64,000 nucleotides of DNA. Source: Caballeronia cordobensis (GTDB lineage: Bacteria > Pseudomonadota > Gammaproteobacteria > Burkholderiales > Burkholderiaceae). Position numbers and translations under genes: made by a program. Within the stretch, counting starts at the first letter, position 1. The number at the start of each line of letters is the position of its first letter. The stretch spans positions 310,001-374,000 of the forward strand of contig NZ_FCNY02000002.1 of the NCBI RefSeq assembly GCF_001544575.2, written 5' to 3'. Of the stretch, positions 54,597 to 63,288 are shown piece after piece. A model generated the notes under the pieces. That model worked only from the letters and a program-made list of their open reading frames with translations, did not search any database and had not been told where the DNA came from.

Positions 54597-55838
54597 ATGA
54601 ACCATATCGAACGCATGATCCAGCGCAAGGGCGCGATCGACAACGCGGACGACAAGAACGAGATCAAGCAGATCGTCGAAGCGCTCGCGAAGCGCGACAA
54701 CGAGATGAAGTCGTTCTGCGAAAAGGCCACGGAAGAAATCAAGTCCACCGGCAAGATCGCCGCCGACACGAAGTCCGCACTCGAAAAGCTGTCGAGCGAC
54801 GGCATCGAGATGCAGACGCGTCTCACCGACCTCGAACAGAAGCTGGCTCGTCGCGGCGCGGGCAGCGTGGATCTCGACGCGAAGTCGATCGGTGCGCAAT
54901 TCACCGACTGCGACGACTTCAAGACGCTCGCAGCGAAGGGGCGCGGCATCGCGCGCATGGCGCTGAAGGCCGTGACCAGCATCACGAGCGCGACGACCGG
55001 CACGGGCGGTGTCGGCGACGCGATCCGCCCGGATCGTCAGGCCGGCATCATCACGCCGCAACTGCGCCAGATGACGATCCGCGACCTGCTGCTGCAGGGC
55101 CGCACGTCCTCGAACGCGATCGAGTATGTGAAGGAAACCGGCTTCCAGAACATGGCCGCGATGGTGGCCGAAGGTGGCGCGAAGCCGCAGTCGGACCTGT
55201 CGTTCGACCTCGTGACGACGACCGTCAAGACGCTGGCCCACTGGGTGCGCGCGTCGAAGCAGGTTCTCGCGGACATCCCGCTGCTGCAAAGCTACATCGA
55301 CGGCCGCCTGCGTTACGGTCTGCAGTACGTCGAGGAAAACCAGATCCTCGCTGGCGACGGCACGGGCCAGAACCTGCTCGGTTTGATTCCGCAGGCGACG
55401 GCGTTCAACGAAACGCTGCGTAAGTCGGGCGACACGCCGATCGACATCATCCGTCGCGCGATCCTCCAGTCGCGCATCGCCGAATACCGCCCGAGCGGCA
55501 TCGTGTTGAACCCGAACGACTGGGCCGACATGGAGCTGCAGAAGGACACGACCGGCCAGTACATCTGGGTGAACGTGCAGGACGGCGGCCAGCAGCGCAT
55601 GTGGAAGCTGCCGGTGATCGACACGAACGCGATCGCCGCGGGCAAGTTCCTCATCGGCGCGTTCAACATGGCCGCCGAAGTGTTCGATCGCGAAGACGCG
55701 AACGTCGAGGTTTCGACCGAAGACGCCGACAACTTCACGAAGAACATGGTCACGATCCGTGCGGAAGAGCGCCTCGCGCTCGCGGTGTACCGTCCGGAAT
55801 CGTTGGTCTACGGCGACCTCGCAGACCCGACGCCGTAA
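54597..55838 (+). CDS. Major capsid protein, HK97 fold
   Basis: 413 residues. Residues 1-85 form a charged coiled coil, the delta/scaffold domain expected to be removed by the protease. The HK97-fold part has R-D-L-L-L-Q-G-R-T-S-S-N, V-A-E-G-G-A-K-P-Q-S and L-N-P-N-D-W-A. Self-assembles into the icosahedral head. Confidence 0.96.
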   Translation: MNHIERMIQRKGAIDNADDKNEIKQIVEALAKRDNEMKSFCEKATEEIKSTGKIAADTKSALEKLSSDGIEMQTRLTDLEQKLARRGAGSVDLDAKSIGAQFTDCDDFKTLAAKGRGIARMALKAVTSITSATTGTGGVGDAIRPDRQAGIITPQLRQMTIRDLLLQGRTSSNAIEYVKETGFQNMAAMVAEGGAKPQSDLSFDLVTTTVKTLAHWVRASKQVLADIPLLQSYIDGRLRYGLQYVEENQILAGDGTGQNLLGLIPQATAFNETLRKSGDTPIDIIRRAILQSRIAEYRPSGIVLNPNDWADMELQKDTTGQYIWVNVQDGGQQRMWKLPVIDTNAIAAGKFLIGAFNMAAEVFDREDANVEVSTEDADNFTKNMVTIRAEERLALAVYRPESLVYGDLADPTP

Positions 55839-55894
55839 GTCGGGATGGTGATCTGATAGACGGAGGCGGGCGGCGCAAGTCGCCCGCATGAATC

Positions 55895-56116
55895 ATGGAA
55901 ATCAAGATCTTGAAGACGCATCAGGAACACGGCGCCGGCTGGGTTCATGCTGGCGAAACGCGCACCGTCTCGGACGAGCGCGCGAAAGACCTGATTCGTA
56001 ACGGCCTCGCCGAAGAGGTGAAGTCGACGAAGAAGGCGGAAGCATCGGAAGCCAAGGCGGCGCCGGTTGCCGAGAACAAGAAGCGCGCCGAGCCGGCGAA
56101 CAAGGCTTCGAAATGA
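55895..56116 (+). CDS. Small head protein, 73 aa
   Basis: M-E-I-K-I-L-K-T-H-Q-E-H-G-A-G-W-V-H-A-G-E-like beta start, then R-A-K-D-L-I-R-N-G-L-A-E and a Lys/Ala-rich tail. Small proteins of this kind follow the capsid gene in many phages. Overlaps the next gene by 4 bp. Confidence 0.75.
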   Translation: MEIKILKTHQEHGAGWVHAGETRTVSDERAKDLIRNGLAEEVKSTKKAEASEAKAAPVAENKKRAEPANKASK

Positions 56117-56445
56117 TCCTCGACCGGGCACTTGCTATCGCACACGCGCGCGTCGACGCCGATGATCCGCTGATCGATACATACCTCGCTGCGGCGATCG
56201 GCGAAGCCGAAGAATTCACGAACCGGCGCTTCTACTCGACCAACGAGGAAATGGCGCAGGCAGTGCTCGACGGAACCGCGGGCGATGATCCGATGGTTAT
56301 CGAGCCGCCGATCGTCGCCGCAATCCTGCTGATCTTCGGCCGTCTCTACGCGATGCGCGAGGACGTCGTGACCGGCCAGGCGATGGAAATGCCGCGCGGC
56401 TCGCGCTCTATGCTGCAGCCGTACCGCGTGAACATGGGAGTCTGA
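56113..56445 (+). CDS. Head-tail connector protein (gp6-like)
   Basis: 110 residues, helical: D-P-L-I-D-T-Y-L-A-A-A-I-G-E-A-E-E, F-T-N-R-R-F-Y and I-L-L-I-F-G-R-L-Y. The pattern of a DNA-packaging adaptor forming a ring under the portal. Confidence 0.88.
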   Translation: MILDRALAIAHARVDADDPLIDTYLAAAIGEAEEFTNRRFYSTNEEMAQAVLDGTAGDDPMVIEPPIVAAILLIFGRLYAMREDVVTGQAMEMPRGSRSMLQPYRVNMGV

Positions 56446-56446
56446 T

Positions 56447-56788
56447 ATGCCGACAGCCGGCGAACTGAACAAGCTCGTGAAGATTCGCCGCTGGCAGGAC
56501 ATTCCGGATGCCGGATTCGGCATCGAGCAGACGTTCGATGCGGGCTTCGACGTCTGGGCGAAGCGCGCGCCGGTGAGCAGCGGCATCTTCTTCGGGTCCA
56601 TGCAGGTGAACAGCGCCGTGACCGACCGTTTCATCGTGCGCCGCTCGGCGCGCGTCACCGAAGCGTCGATCACGGGCGAGCATGTCGTCGAGCACGGCGG
56701 GCTGCGCTATCGCGTAAAGCGCACTCTGCCGCTCGACGGCGACGCGGTGTTCGTCGCGATCGACGCCGAACTGCTGGGGGCGATATGA
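56447..56788 (+). CDS. Phage head closure / head-tail adaptor protein
   Basis: 113 residues, beta-rich, A-G-E-L-N-K-L-V-K-I-R-R-W, F-D-V-W-A-K-R-A-P and T-D-R-F-I-V-R-R. SPP1 gp16/HK97 gp7-like stopper by position. Ends overlapping the next gene. Confidence 0.87.
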   Translation: MPTAGELNKLVKIRRWQDIPDAGFGIEQTFDAGFDVWAKRAPVSSGIFFGSMQVNSAVTDRFIVRRSARVTEASITGEHVVEHGGLRYRVKRTLPLDGDAVFVAIDAELLGAI

Positions 56789-57225
56789 GCGACGGCGTCG
56801 AAGTTCACGTCGGATGGACGGGGCACACGCGGATCGACTTCGACAAGAAGAAGATCCGCAAGGTGATGCGGGCGCGCGGGCGCGACATCCAGAAGGAAGC
56901 GCGGCGCCTCGTCGCGCGGCGCGCGGTGTCAGCGCCCGGCGAGTATCCCGGCCGCGACACGGGCACGCTTTGGCGCAGCATTAAATCGAAGGTGAGCCGT
57001 TCCGGCTTCCTCGTGCGAATCGCGCCGCAGAAGACGCCTGAGATGGGCGGTGATTTCTACCCCGCATTCCTCTGGTATGGCGTGCGGCGCAAGGGCGGGG
57101 ACGAGGGCAGTGCGTGGCGCATCGATCCACGCGCGAACTACATGACCGAAGCGCTGGATCGTCGGCGCGAAGTGTCGCAATCCACGATCAAGGCAGCGCT
57201 TCAAGATGCGCTGATTCCGCGATGA
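56785..57225 (+). CDS. HK97 gp10-like tail completion protein
   Basis: 146 residues, very basic (D-K-K-K-I-R-K-V-M-R-A-R-G-R-D-I), with P-G-E-Y-P-G-R-D-T-G-T-L and F-Y-P-A-F-L-W-Y-G. This position and composition match gp10/neck proteins. Confidence 0.83.
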   Translation: MSDGVEVHVGWTGHTRIDFDKKKIRKVMRARGRDIQKEARRLVARRAVSAPGEYPGRDTGTLWRSIKSKVSRSGFLVRIAPQKTPEMGGDFYPAFLWYGVRRKGGDEGSAWRIDPRANYMTEALDRRREVSQSTIKAALQDALIPR

Positions 57226-57842
57226 ACCTCGAAGCAGTCATCGAACACATCCGTGCGCGCGCGCCGATCTTCGCGCAGCGCGTCGCGGGCGCGGCGCAAT
57301 TCAAGATTCTGCCGGAAGCCGCGAACATGCTGGTGCCGTCGGCGTATGTCGTGCCGCTCGACGAGAACCCGGATCAGCAACAGAGCAGCAACAGCTATCG
57401 GCAGACGGTCGAGGATTCGTTCGCTGTCGTCGTCGTGCTGAGCAACGCGGCCGACGAGCGCGGCCAGAGCGCGATCACGAGCGTTCATGACATCCGCAAG
57501 ATCCTCTTCCAGACGCTGGTCGGTTGGGAGCCGGGCGAAGACTACGACCAGATCGAATACGACGGCGGGTCGCTGCTGCAGATGGACCGTGCGCGTCTCT
57601 ATTACCAGTTCGAATTCAAGGCGCAGTACGACATCTCGTACGAGGACACGTGGAAGTGGGTGCGTGACAACGAGTTGCCGTCGCTCGAAGGGCTGAACGT
57701 GCGCGTCGACGCGATCGACCCGGCCGACCCGAATCACCCGAAACAGGATTTCCCAGACGACCCGAACGCCTATGAGGGCGGATCTCCCGGGCCGGATGGC
57801 CGCGCCGAAACTGGCGCAACGATCGACCTCCCGCAAACATAG
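57222..57842 (+). CDS. Tail terminator-like protein (Mu gp37-type)
   Basis: 206 residues, M-N-L-E-A-V-I-E-H-I-R-A-R-A-P with V-V-V-V-L-S-N-A-A-D-E-R and F-E-F-K-A-Q-Y-D-I-S. The C-terminus is Pro/Asp-rich. Located between neck and sheath genes, where the Mu family carries gp37. Confidence 0.8.
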   Translation: MNLEAVIEHIRARAPIFAQRVAGAAQFKILPEAANMLVPSAYVVPLDENPDQQQSSNSYRQTVEDSFAVVVVLSNAADERGQSAITSVHDIRKILFQTLVGWEPGEDYDQIEYDGGSLLQMDRARLYYQFEFKAQYDISYEDTWKWVRDNELPSLEGLNVRVDAIDPADPNHPKQDFPDDPNAYEGGSPGPDGRAETGATIDLPQT

Positions 57843-57851
57843 GAGCAACCC

Positions 57852-58034
57852 ATGCGTATCAAACCGGTATCCGGTCGGCAAGTGCCCGACCCGGAGAAGG
57901 GGGGCTATTTGCCCGAAGAAGGCCGAGAGGTCGAGCCGAACGTCTACTGGCTGCGTCGCCTCAACGACGGCGACGTGACCGAAGTAATCGCCGATGACGG
58001 CGAATCGCAACCCGTGAAGAAAGGGACCAAATAA
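57852..58034 (+). CDS. DUF2635 phage protein, 60 aa
   Basis: M-R-I-K-P-V-S-G-R-Q-V-P-D-P-E-K-G, then V-Y-W-L-R-R-L-N-D-G-D-V. Matches DUF2635, short proteins encoded just before the sheath gene in Mu-like phages. Shares one base with the sheath start. Confidence 0.88.
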   Translation: MRIKPVSGRQVPDPEKGGYLPEEGREVEPNVYWLRRLNDGDVTEVIADDGESQPVKKGTK

Positions 58035-59518
58035 TGACCGTGCCATTCCAAAACGTTCCGGCCAATGAAAGGGTTCCCCTCTTCTACGCCGAAGTCGACA
58101 ACAGCCAGGCGGGCTACTTCGCGCAGTCTGTTCGTACTCTGCTGATCGGCCAGAAATTGGCGGCCGGAACCGCGACGGCAAACGTGCCGCAGCTCGTCTC
58201 CCGCAGCGATCAGGCGAAGACGCTCTTCGGCGTCGGTTCGATGCTCGCGCGCATGCACGCGAAGTATCGCGAAGGCGATGCGTCGGGCGAAGTCTGGTGC
58301 ATCGCACTCGACGATCCGGGTGCAGGCGCTTCGGCGACCGGTTCGTTCGCGCTCACCGGCACGGCGACGGCTGGCGGCACGCTCAACGCGTACATCGGCG
58401 CTGACCGCGTGCAGGTCGGTGTGGCCGCAAGCGACACGGCTGCCACGGTGGCGACCGCTCTGGCGGCGGCAATCAACGCGAACACGGATCTGCCCGTGAC
58501 GGCTGCGGCTTCGACTGGCACGGTCACGCTGACCGCGCGGAACAAGGGCGCGCTCGGCAATGATCTGCTGCTGCAGATGAATCAGAAGGGCGCGGCTGGC
58601 GGCGAATACACCCCAGCCGGTATCACCGCCACCGTCAACGCGATGAGCGGCGGATCGGCTGTGCCGTCGCTGGCTGCGGCTGTCGCGGCGATGGGCGACG
58701 ACGAATACGACTTCATCATCGAGCCGTATGCGGATACCACGACGCTGGATCTGATGCGCACGACGATGAATGACACGACGGGCCGCTGGGCATGGAATCG
58801 CCAGATCTATGGCCACGTCTACTCGGCTCTGCGCGGCACTTTCTCGGCTGTGCAAGCCGCGGGCGCCGCGCGCAACGATCAACACGTTACCGTTGCCGGC
58901 TTCGAGACGCTCGTGCCGAACCCGGTCTGGGAATACGCGGCCGCGTATGGCGCGCGCAATGCGGTGTTCATTGCCGCCGATCCGGCGCGTCCCACGCAGA
59001 CCGGCGAACTGACCGGCATTACCGCGGCACCGGCAAGCAACCGCTACATCCAGACGGAGCGTCAAACGCTGCTCAACTCGGGCATCGCGACGAGCTACGT
59101 GTCGGGCGGCGTCGTGCGCGTCGAGCGCGCGATCACGACCTACCAGAAGAATCTCTGGGGTCAGGCCGACGCGTCGTACCTCGACAGCGAGACGTTGCAC
59201 CAACTCGCGGCGATTATCCGCCGGTTGCGCAGCCGCATCACGACGAAGTATCCGCGTCACAAGCTGGCCAACGACGGCACGCGCTTCGGCGCTGGTGCGG
59301 CGATCGTCACGCCGAGCGTGATCCGCGGCGAGCTTGCAGCGGAATACGCGGACATGGAAGACGAAGGCCTTGTCGAGAACGCCAAAGCATTCGCCGACAA
59401 CCTCATCGTCGAGCGCAACGCGGATAACCCGAACCGGCTCGACGTGCTGTTCCCGCCGGATCTCGTCAATCAGTTGCGTATCTTCGCCGTCCTGGCGCAG
59501 TTCCGCCTTCAGTATTAA
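58034..59518 (+). CDS. Tail sheath protein (Mu gpL-like)
   Basis: 494 residues. Start V-P-F-Q-N-V-P-A-N-E-R-V-P; a Thr/Ala/Gly-rich inserted domain about 100-190 (A-T-A-G-G-T-L, A-A-I-N-A-N-T-D-L); C-terminal tail-sheath core with R-A-I-T-T-Y. Shows that the phage has a contractile tail (myovirus). Confidence 0.95.
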   Translation: MTVPFQNVPANERVPLFYAEVDNSQAGYFAQSVRTLLIGQKLAAGTATANVPQLVSRSDQAKTLFGVGSMLARMHAKYREGDASGEVWCIALDDPGAGASATGSFALTGTATAGGTLNAYIGADRVQVGVAASDTAATVATALAAAINANTDLPVTAAASTGTVTLTARNKGALGNDLLLQMNQKGAAGGEYTPAGITATVNAMSGGSAVPSLAAAVAAMGDDEYDFIIEPYADTTTLDLMRTTMNDTTGRWAWNRQIYGHVYSALRGTFSAVQAAGAARNDQHVTVAGFETLVPNPVWEYAAAYGARNAVFIAADPARPTQTGELTGITAAPASNRYIQTERQTLLNSGIATSYVSGGVVRVERAITTYQKNLWGQADASYLDSETLHQLAAIIRRLRSRITTKYPRHKLANDGTRFGAGAAIVTPSVIRGELAAEYADMEDEGLVENAKAFADNLIVERNADNPNRLDVLFPPDLVNQLRIFAVLAQFRLQY

Positions 59519-59528
59519 GGAGTAGCAC

Positions 59529-59888
59529 ATGGGTAAGCGCGTAGCAGGGATGTGCTTCGTGAAGGTCGACGGCGAGCAGCTCGAAGTGAAGGGCAGCCTC
59601 GAAGCGACCATCGGCGAGGTCGTGCGCGAGACGGTGTCGAGCACGAAGGGCGCGGTCGGCTTCAAGGAGACGAACCGCGTGCCGTCCGTGAAGGTGACGG
59701 CGATCTTCATGCCGGATTTCCCGATCGACACGTTGATCAACGGCACCGACATGACCATCACGTCGGAATTCGCCAACGGCAAGGTGCACACGCTCTCGGG
59801 CGCGTACCTCGTCGGCGAGCCGACGGCAAAGGGCGAGGACGGTGAAGTCGACCTCGAATTCGAAGGCACGAAGGGAATCTGGCAATGA
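59529..59888 (+). CDS. Tail tube protein (Mu gpM-like)
   Basis: 119 residues, beta-rich: G-T-C-like start G-M-C-F-V-K-V-D-G-E-Q-L, G-S-L-E-A-T-I-G-E-V, G-A-Y-L-V-G-E-P. Polymerises as the inner tube inside the sheath. Confidence 0.93.
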   Translation: MGKRVAGMCFVKVDGEQLEVKGSLEATIGEVVRETVSSTKGAVGFKETNRVPSVKVTAIFMPDFPIDTLINGTDMTITSEFANGKVHTLSGAYLVGEPTAKGEDGEVDLEFEGTKGIWQ

Positions 59889-60178
59889 TCGTCACACTCA
59901 GCAAGCCGATCTCGGCGCATGGCGAAGAAGCGCAGGAGTTGGACCTGCGCGAGCCGACCGCGAAAGACGTGATGGAACTCGGCTATCCCTACCTCGTCGT
60001 GCAGAGCGACGACGGTCAGGGGGTCGAGCTTCGCCCGAAGGTCGTCGCGCGCTACGTCGTGCGTCTCGCGAAGATTCCGATGTCGTCGGTCGAACAGTTG
60101 GCGATTTCGGATCTCTCCGCGCTGCAGGCAATCGTGATGGGCTTCTTCGGTCAGGACGCGGCAGGCGCAGGCGCGTAA
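59885..60178 (+). CDS. Tail assembly chaperone, upstream frame (gp41-like)
   Basis: 97 residues. L-S-K-P-I-S-A-H-G-E-E-A-Q-E-L, L-R-E-P-T-A-K-D-V and V-A-R-Y-V-V-R-L-A-K-I-P, a gp41/E-type pattern. The last sense codon and stop read GCG-CG-TAA-like context (GCGCGTAA), where a -2 slip puts the ribosome in the frame of the next gene. Confidence 0.88.
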   Translation: MIVTLSKPISAHGEEAQELDLREPTAKDVMELGYPYLVVQSDDGQGVELRPKVVARYVVRLAKIPMSSVEQLAISDLSALQAIVMGFFGQDAAGAGA

Positions 60179-60188
60179 GCGAGGGGCC

Positions 60189-60383
60189 GTGGACGAAGAC
60201 GAACTGGCGGCGGAGGCACTGGCCGCGAGCCAGGCCGAAGCGTTCGAACAGCGCGTCTTCGACCTGGCGTATTTCTGGAAGATCAGCCCCGCCGAGGTGA
60301 TGGCGCTCTCGCTCACCGACTTCAATCGCTACGAGCGAAACGCGCTGCGCATCGCCGAACAACAGAGGCCCGAGGATGGCTGA
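60189..60383 (+). CDS. Tail assembly chaperone, downstream frame (GpE'-like), 64 aa
   Basis: Highly acidic and helical, D-E-D-E-L-A-A-E-A-L, then L-A-Y-F-W-K-I-S-P-A-E-V and F-N-R-Y-E-R-N-A-L-R-I-A. GTG start with AGGGG nearby, but the frame is open back to 60138, so it can also be made as a fusion with the upstream protein. Overlaps the tape measure gene by 8 bp. Confidence 0.8.
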   Translation: MDEDELAAEALAASQAEAFEQRVFDLAYFWKISPAEVMALSLTDFNRYERNALRIAEQQRPEDG

Positions 60384-62052
60384 TTCCTTCCAACTGAAAG
60401 CGATTCTGAGCGCGGTCGACAAGATCTCGCCGACGCTTCAGAAAGTGCGCACGGGCATTAATGCCACGCACAAGACGTTTCGCGATCTCGGCGGCGCAAG
60501 CCGCGGGCTGCTCGGCAGCATCGGCCTGCCCGCCGCGATCAGTTTCGGCGCGGTCGGGTTTGCCGCGCTGCACGCGGCGCAGGGCGCGCTCGAATACGCC
60601 GGCGCGCTGCAAGACGCGTCGGACAAGACAGGCGTTGCGATCGGGCCGCTTCAGTCGCTGCAGACGGTCTTCGAGGCGAGCGGTGTGTCGAGTGAGGACT
60701 TCATAGAGTCCGTCACGAAGCTGAACAAGGGACTCGCCGAGGCGGGCGCGGGCAAAGACGACAGTCTGCTTCATCTGCTGACGAAGCTGCGCATTCCGCT
60801 GCGCGACGCGAAAGGTCAGATTCGCAGCGTCGAATCGGTCCTGCCGCAGTTGGCCGACGCCTTTGAGAAGAATGAGAACCCCGCCGTGCGCACGCGCATC
60901 GCGATGGAACTGTTCGGCAAGGCCGGCGCGAAGATGATCGCCACGCTGAAGGGCGGCGGCAAGGCGCTGATTGATGCACAGAACGATGCCAAGCGGCTCG
61001 GTGCGGTGCTGTCGGACGAGGCGACGGGCAAGCTCGACGACCTCGGCGACAGCTTCGGGCTGATCTCGCGGCAGATCAAAGTGCAGATCGCCGCAGCGTT
61101 CGCGGTCGCGGCACCATCGGTGATGGCTGCCGTGAAGGCGGTTTCCGAATGGATCGGCGCGAACAAGGAACTGCTGCAGCAGAAGATCGGCGGCTACATC
61201 GAGCGCGTCGCGAAGGCGTTTCAAGGCTGGGTCGAGTCCGGCGGCTTCGAGGCGCTCGGGACGGGCATCATTCGCGTGATCGACGGCATCGATTCGTTCG
61301 TGTCGGCGGTCGGCGGGTTGCGCAACGTGCTGTACGGGCTCGGAACGATCATGCTCATCGGCCCGGTGTCGTCGGCGGTGCAACTCGCGGCAGTATTCCT
61401 GCGGATCGGCACGTACATCTTCCCGTTCTTCGCGAAGGGCGTGCTCATCGCCGTGCGGGCGCTGTTCCTGTTGAGCCGCGCGTTTCTGACAAACCCGATC
61501 GGCATTGCCGTCGCATTGATCGCGGGCGCCGCGTATCTGATCTATCGCAACTGGGAGACGGTTGGCCCGTTCTTCACGGCGCTGTGGGATGGGGTGAAGG
61601 CGATCTTTACGGCCGGATTCGAGTTCGTGAAGGCGTACTTCCTGAACTTCACGCCGCTCGGGCTGATCATCAAGAACTGGGAGCCGATCGTTACGTACTT
61701 CTCGGGCCTCTGGGACCGTGTGAAGGGCTTCGTCGATCCGATTCTCGACGCGGGTCGGTCCGTGCTCGGTGCGATCGGCGGATTCTTCACTGGTCCGGCA
61801 CCGTCGCCGGCTCGCGCGGGCGCGAACGTGCTGCAGCAACCTGCGGCGCTCCAGTCTTCGCCCGTGCCGCTGTCGCGCGGTCCGCTCGCGGGCGCGCTGG
61901 CTGGTGCAGGCGGACAGACGAAGCTGAACGGCGAACTCGTCGTGCGGTTTCAGGATGCGCCCCCGGGCACGCGCGTCGATCCGGGCAGCAGCAATCAGCC
62001 GGGCTTGTCGATCAACCCCGATGTGGGATACCGCAGTCAACTGGCGTTCTGA
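60376..62052 (+). CDS. Tail tape measure protein
   Basis: 558 residues. Coiled N-terminus (I-L-S-A-V-D-K-I-S-P-T-L-Q-K-V), Ala-rich middle, and strong hydrophobic segments at about 310-400 expected for insertion into the host membrane. C-terminal Pro/Ser/Gly-rich tail. Its length sets tail length; with about 0.15 nm per residue, the tail would be roughly 80 nm. Confidence 0.92.
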   Translation: MADSFQLKAILSAVDKISPTLQKVRTGINATHKTFRDLGGASRGLLGSIGLPAAISFGAVGFAALHAAQGALEYAGALQDASDKTGVAIGPLQSLQTVFEASGVSSEDFIESVTKLNKGLAEAGAGKDDSLLHLLTKLRIPLRDAKGQIRSVESVLPQLADAFEKNENPAVRTRIAMELFGKAGAKMIATLKGGGKALIDAQNDAKRLGAVLSDEATGKLDDLGDSFGLISRQIKVQIAAAFAVAAPSVMAAVKAVSEWIGANKELLQQKIGGYIERVAKAFQGWVESGGFEALGTGIIRVIDGIDSFVSAVGGLRNVLYGLGTIMLIGPVSSAVQLAAVFLRIGTYIFPFFAKGVLIAVRALFLLSRAFLTNPIGIAVALIAGAAYLIYRNWETVGPFFTALWDGVKAIFTAGFEFVKAYFLNFTPLGLIIKNWEPIVTYFSGLWDRVKGFVDPILDAGRSVLGAIGGFFTGPAPSPARAGANVLQQPAALQSSPVPLSRGPLAGALAGAGGQTKLNGELVVRFQDAPPGTRVDPGSSNQPGLSINPDVGYRSQLAF

Positions 62053-62055
62053 TCT

Positions 62056-63288
62056 ATGGCGTGGAAAGACAAACTGCAGCCGGCGACGTTCCGGGGCGTG
62101 CCGTTCGAGGTTGAATCCGACGATGGCAGCTTCGGGCGGCGCACGCAGGTGCACGAGTATCCGCAGCGCGACAAGCCGTACGCGGAGGATCTCGGACGCG
62201 CCACGCGCGAGTTGAATGTAACGGCATTCCTCATCGGCGCCGACTACCTCGACGCGCGCGACAAGCTGCTCGAAGCGCTGGAGACGGCCGGCCCGGGCAC
62301 GCTCGTGCATCCGTGGTATGGCGAGCTGAAGGTTTCGCTGAAAGACCCCGCGCGCGTCTCGCACAGCATCGCGAACGGCGGCATGTGCACGGTGCAGCTT
62401 TCGTTCGTCGAGGCGGGCGAACTGGCGTTCCCGAGCGCGGGCAATTCGCTCGGCGCGAAGTCGCTGGAGGCGGCCGACAGGCTGCAGGAGGCTGGATCTT
62501 TCGACTACGTCGAGAAATTCGACGTGAACGGCAAGGCGTCGTCGGTGTTCGACGACGGCGTGAAGACGTTCAATGACGCGCTCGATCTGATCGACAACGC
62601 CGAATCGACGGTGAAATCGATCATGTCGAACCCGCTGGATTTTTTGAAGCAGCGCGCAACGACGCTGATTCCTGATGCCGTGGCGATGGCCGACACGATC
62701 TTCGGCATGTACAAGCGCGGCGAGTCGGTCGTTGAGAGCGTCGCGTCGATGTTTGGCGGCGGCGGGGCGAGCGCACGCAACGGCGACGTGGTGTCGGCGC
62801 TCACGAGCCTGAGCGCGACATTCGCGAATCGAGCCACGATTGCGGATGCGGTTGCGAAGACGCCCGGCATCAGCCCGAGCCGCGCGCAGGCCGCGACGAA
62901 CGCGGCGGCAATCAATCATCTGTTCGGACAAGCGGCGCTCGTGCAGGCCGTCGGCATGACGACGACGATGGATCTGCCGATCTATGACGACGCGGTGAAG
63001 ATCCGCGACAACGTGACGGCTGCGCTCGATAACGAGAGCCTGATCGTCTCGGACCCGGTCTACGTCGCGCTGCAGGACGCGCGCGCCGCGGTCCACGCTG
63101 ATGTGACCGGGCGTCTCTCGCAAAGCGCGCGGCTGAAGACGATCACGCCGCGCTCGATCACGCCTGCCCTGGTGACGGCATACGACCAGTTCGAGGACGT
63201 CGCGCGCGAGGGCGAGATCGTGGACCTCAACAAGATTCGCCGGCCCGGCTTCGTGCCAGCCGAACCGATCAGGGTGCTGTCGGTATGA
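62056..63288 (+). CDS. DNA circularization / baseplate protein (Mu gpN-like)
   Basis: 410 residues. N-terminal domain W-K-D-K-L-Q-P-A-T-F-R-G-V-P-F (residues 3-17) with G-R-R-T-Q-V-H-E-Y-P as in DNA-circularization N-terminal domain proteins; long helical remainder. Baseplate hub component. 4-bp overlap with the next gene. Confidence 0.92.
   Translation: MAWKDKLQPATFRGVPFEVESDDGSFGRRTQVHEYPQRDKPYAEDLGRATRELNVTAFLIGADYLDARDKLLEALETAGPGTLVHPWYGELKVSLKDPARVSHSIANGGMCTVQLSFVEAGELAFPSAGNSLGAKSLEAADRLQEAGSFDYVEKFDVNGKASSVFDDGVKTFNDALDLIDNAESTVKSIMSNPLDFLKQRATTLIPDAVAMADTIFGMYKRGESVVESVASMFGGGGASARNGDVVSALTSLSATFANRATIADAVAKTPGISPSRAQAATNAAAINHLFGQAALVQAVGMTTTMDLPIYDDAVKIRDNVTAALDNESLIVSDPVYVALQDARAAVHADVTGRLSQSARLKTITPRSITPALVTAYDQFEDVAREGEIVDLNKIRRPGFVPAEPIRVLSV

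Noticed and set aside
57944-60325. 793-codon minus-strand open frame
   Set aside because: Antisense of the sheath and tube genes; no recognisable protein.
60322-63123. 933-codon minus-strand open frame
   Set aside because: Antisense of the tape measure and gpN-like genes.
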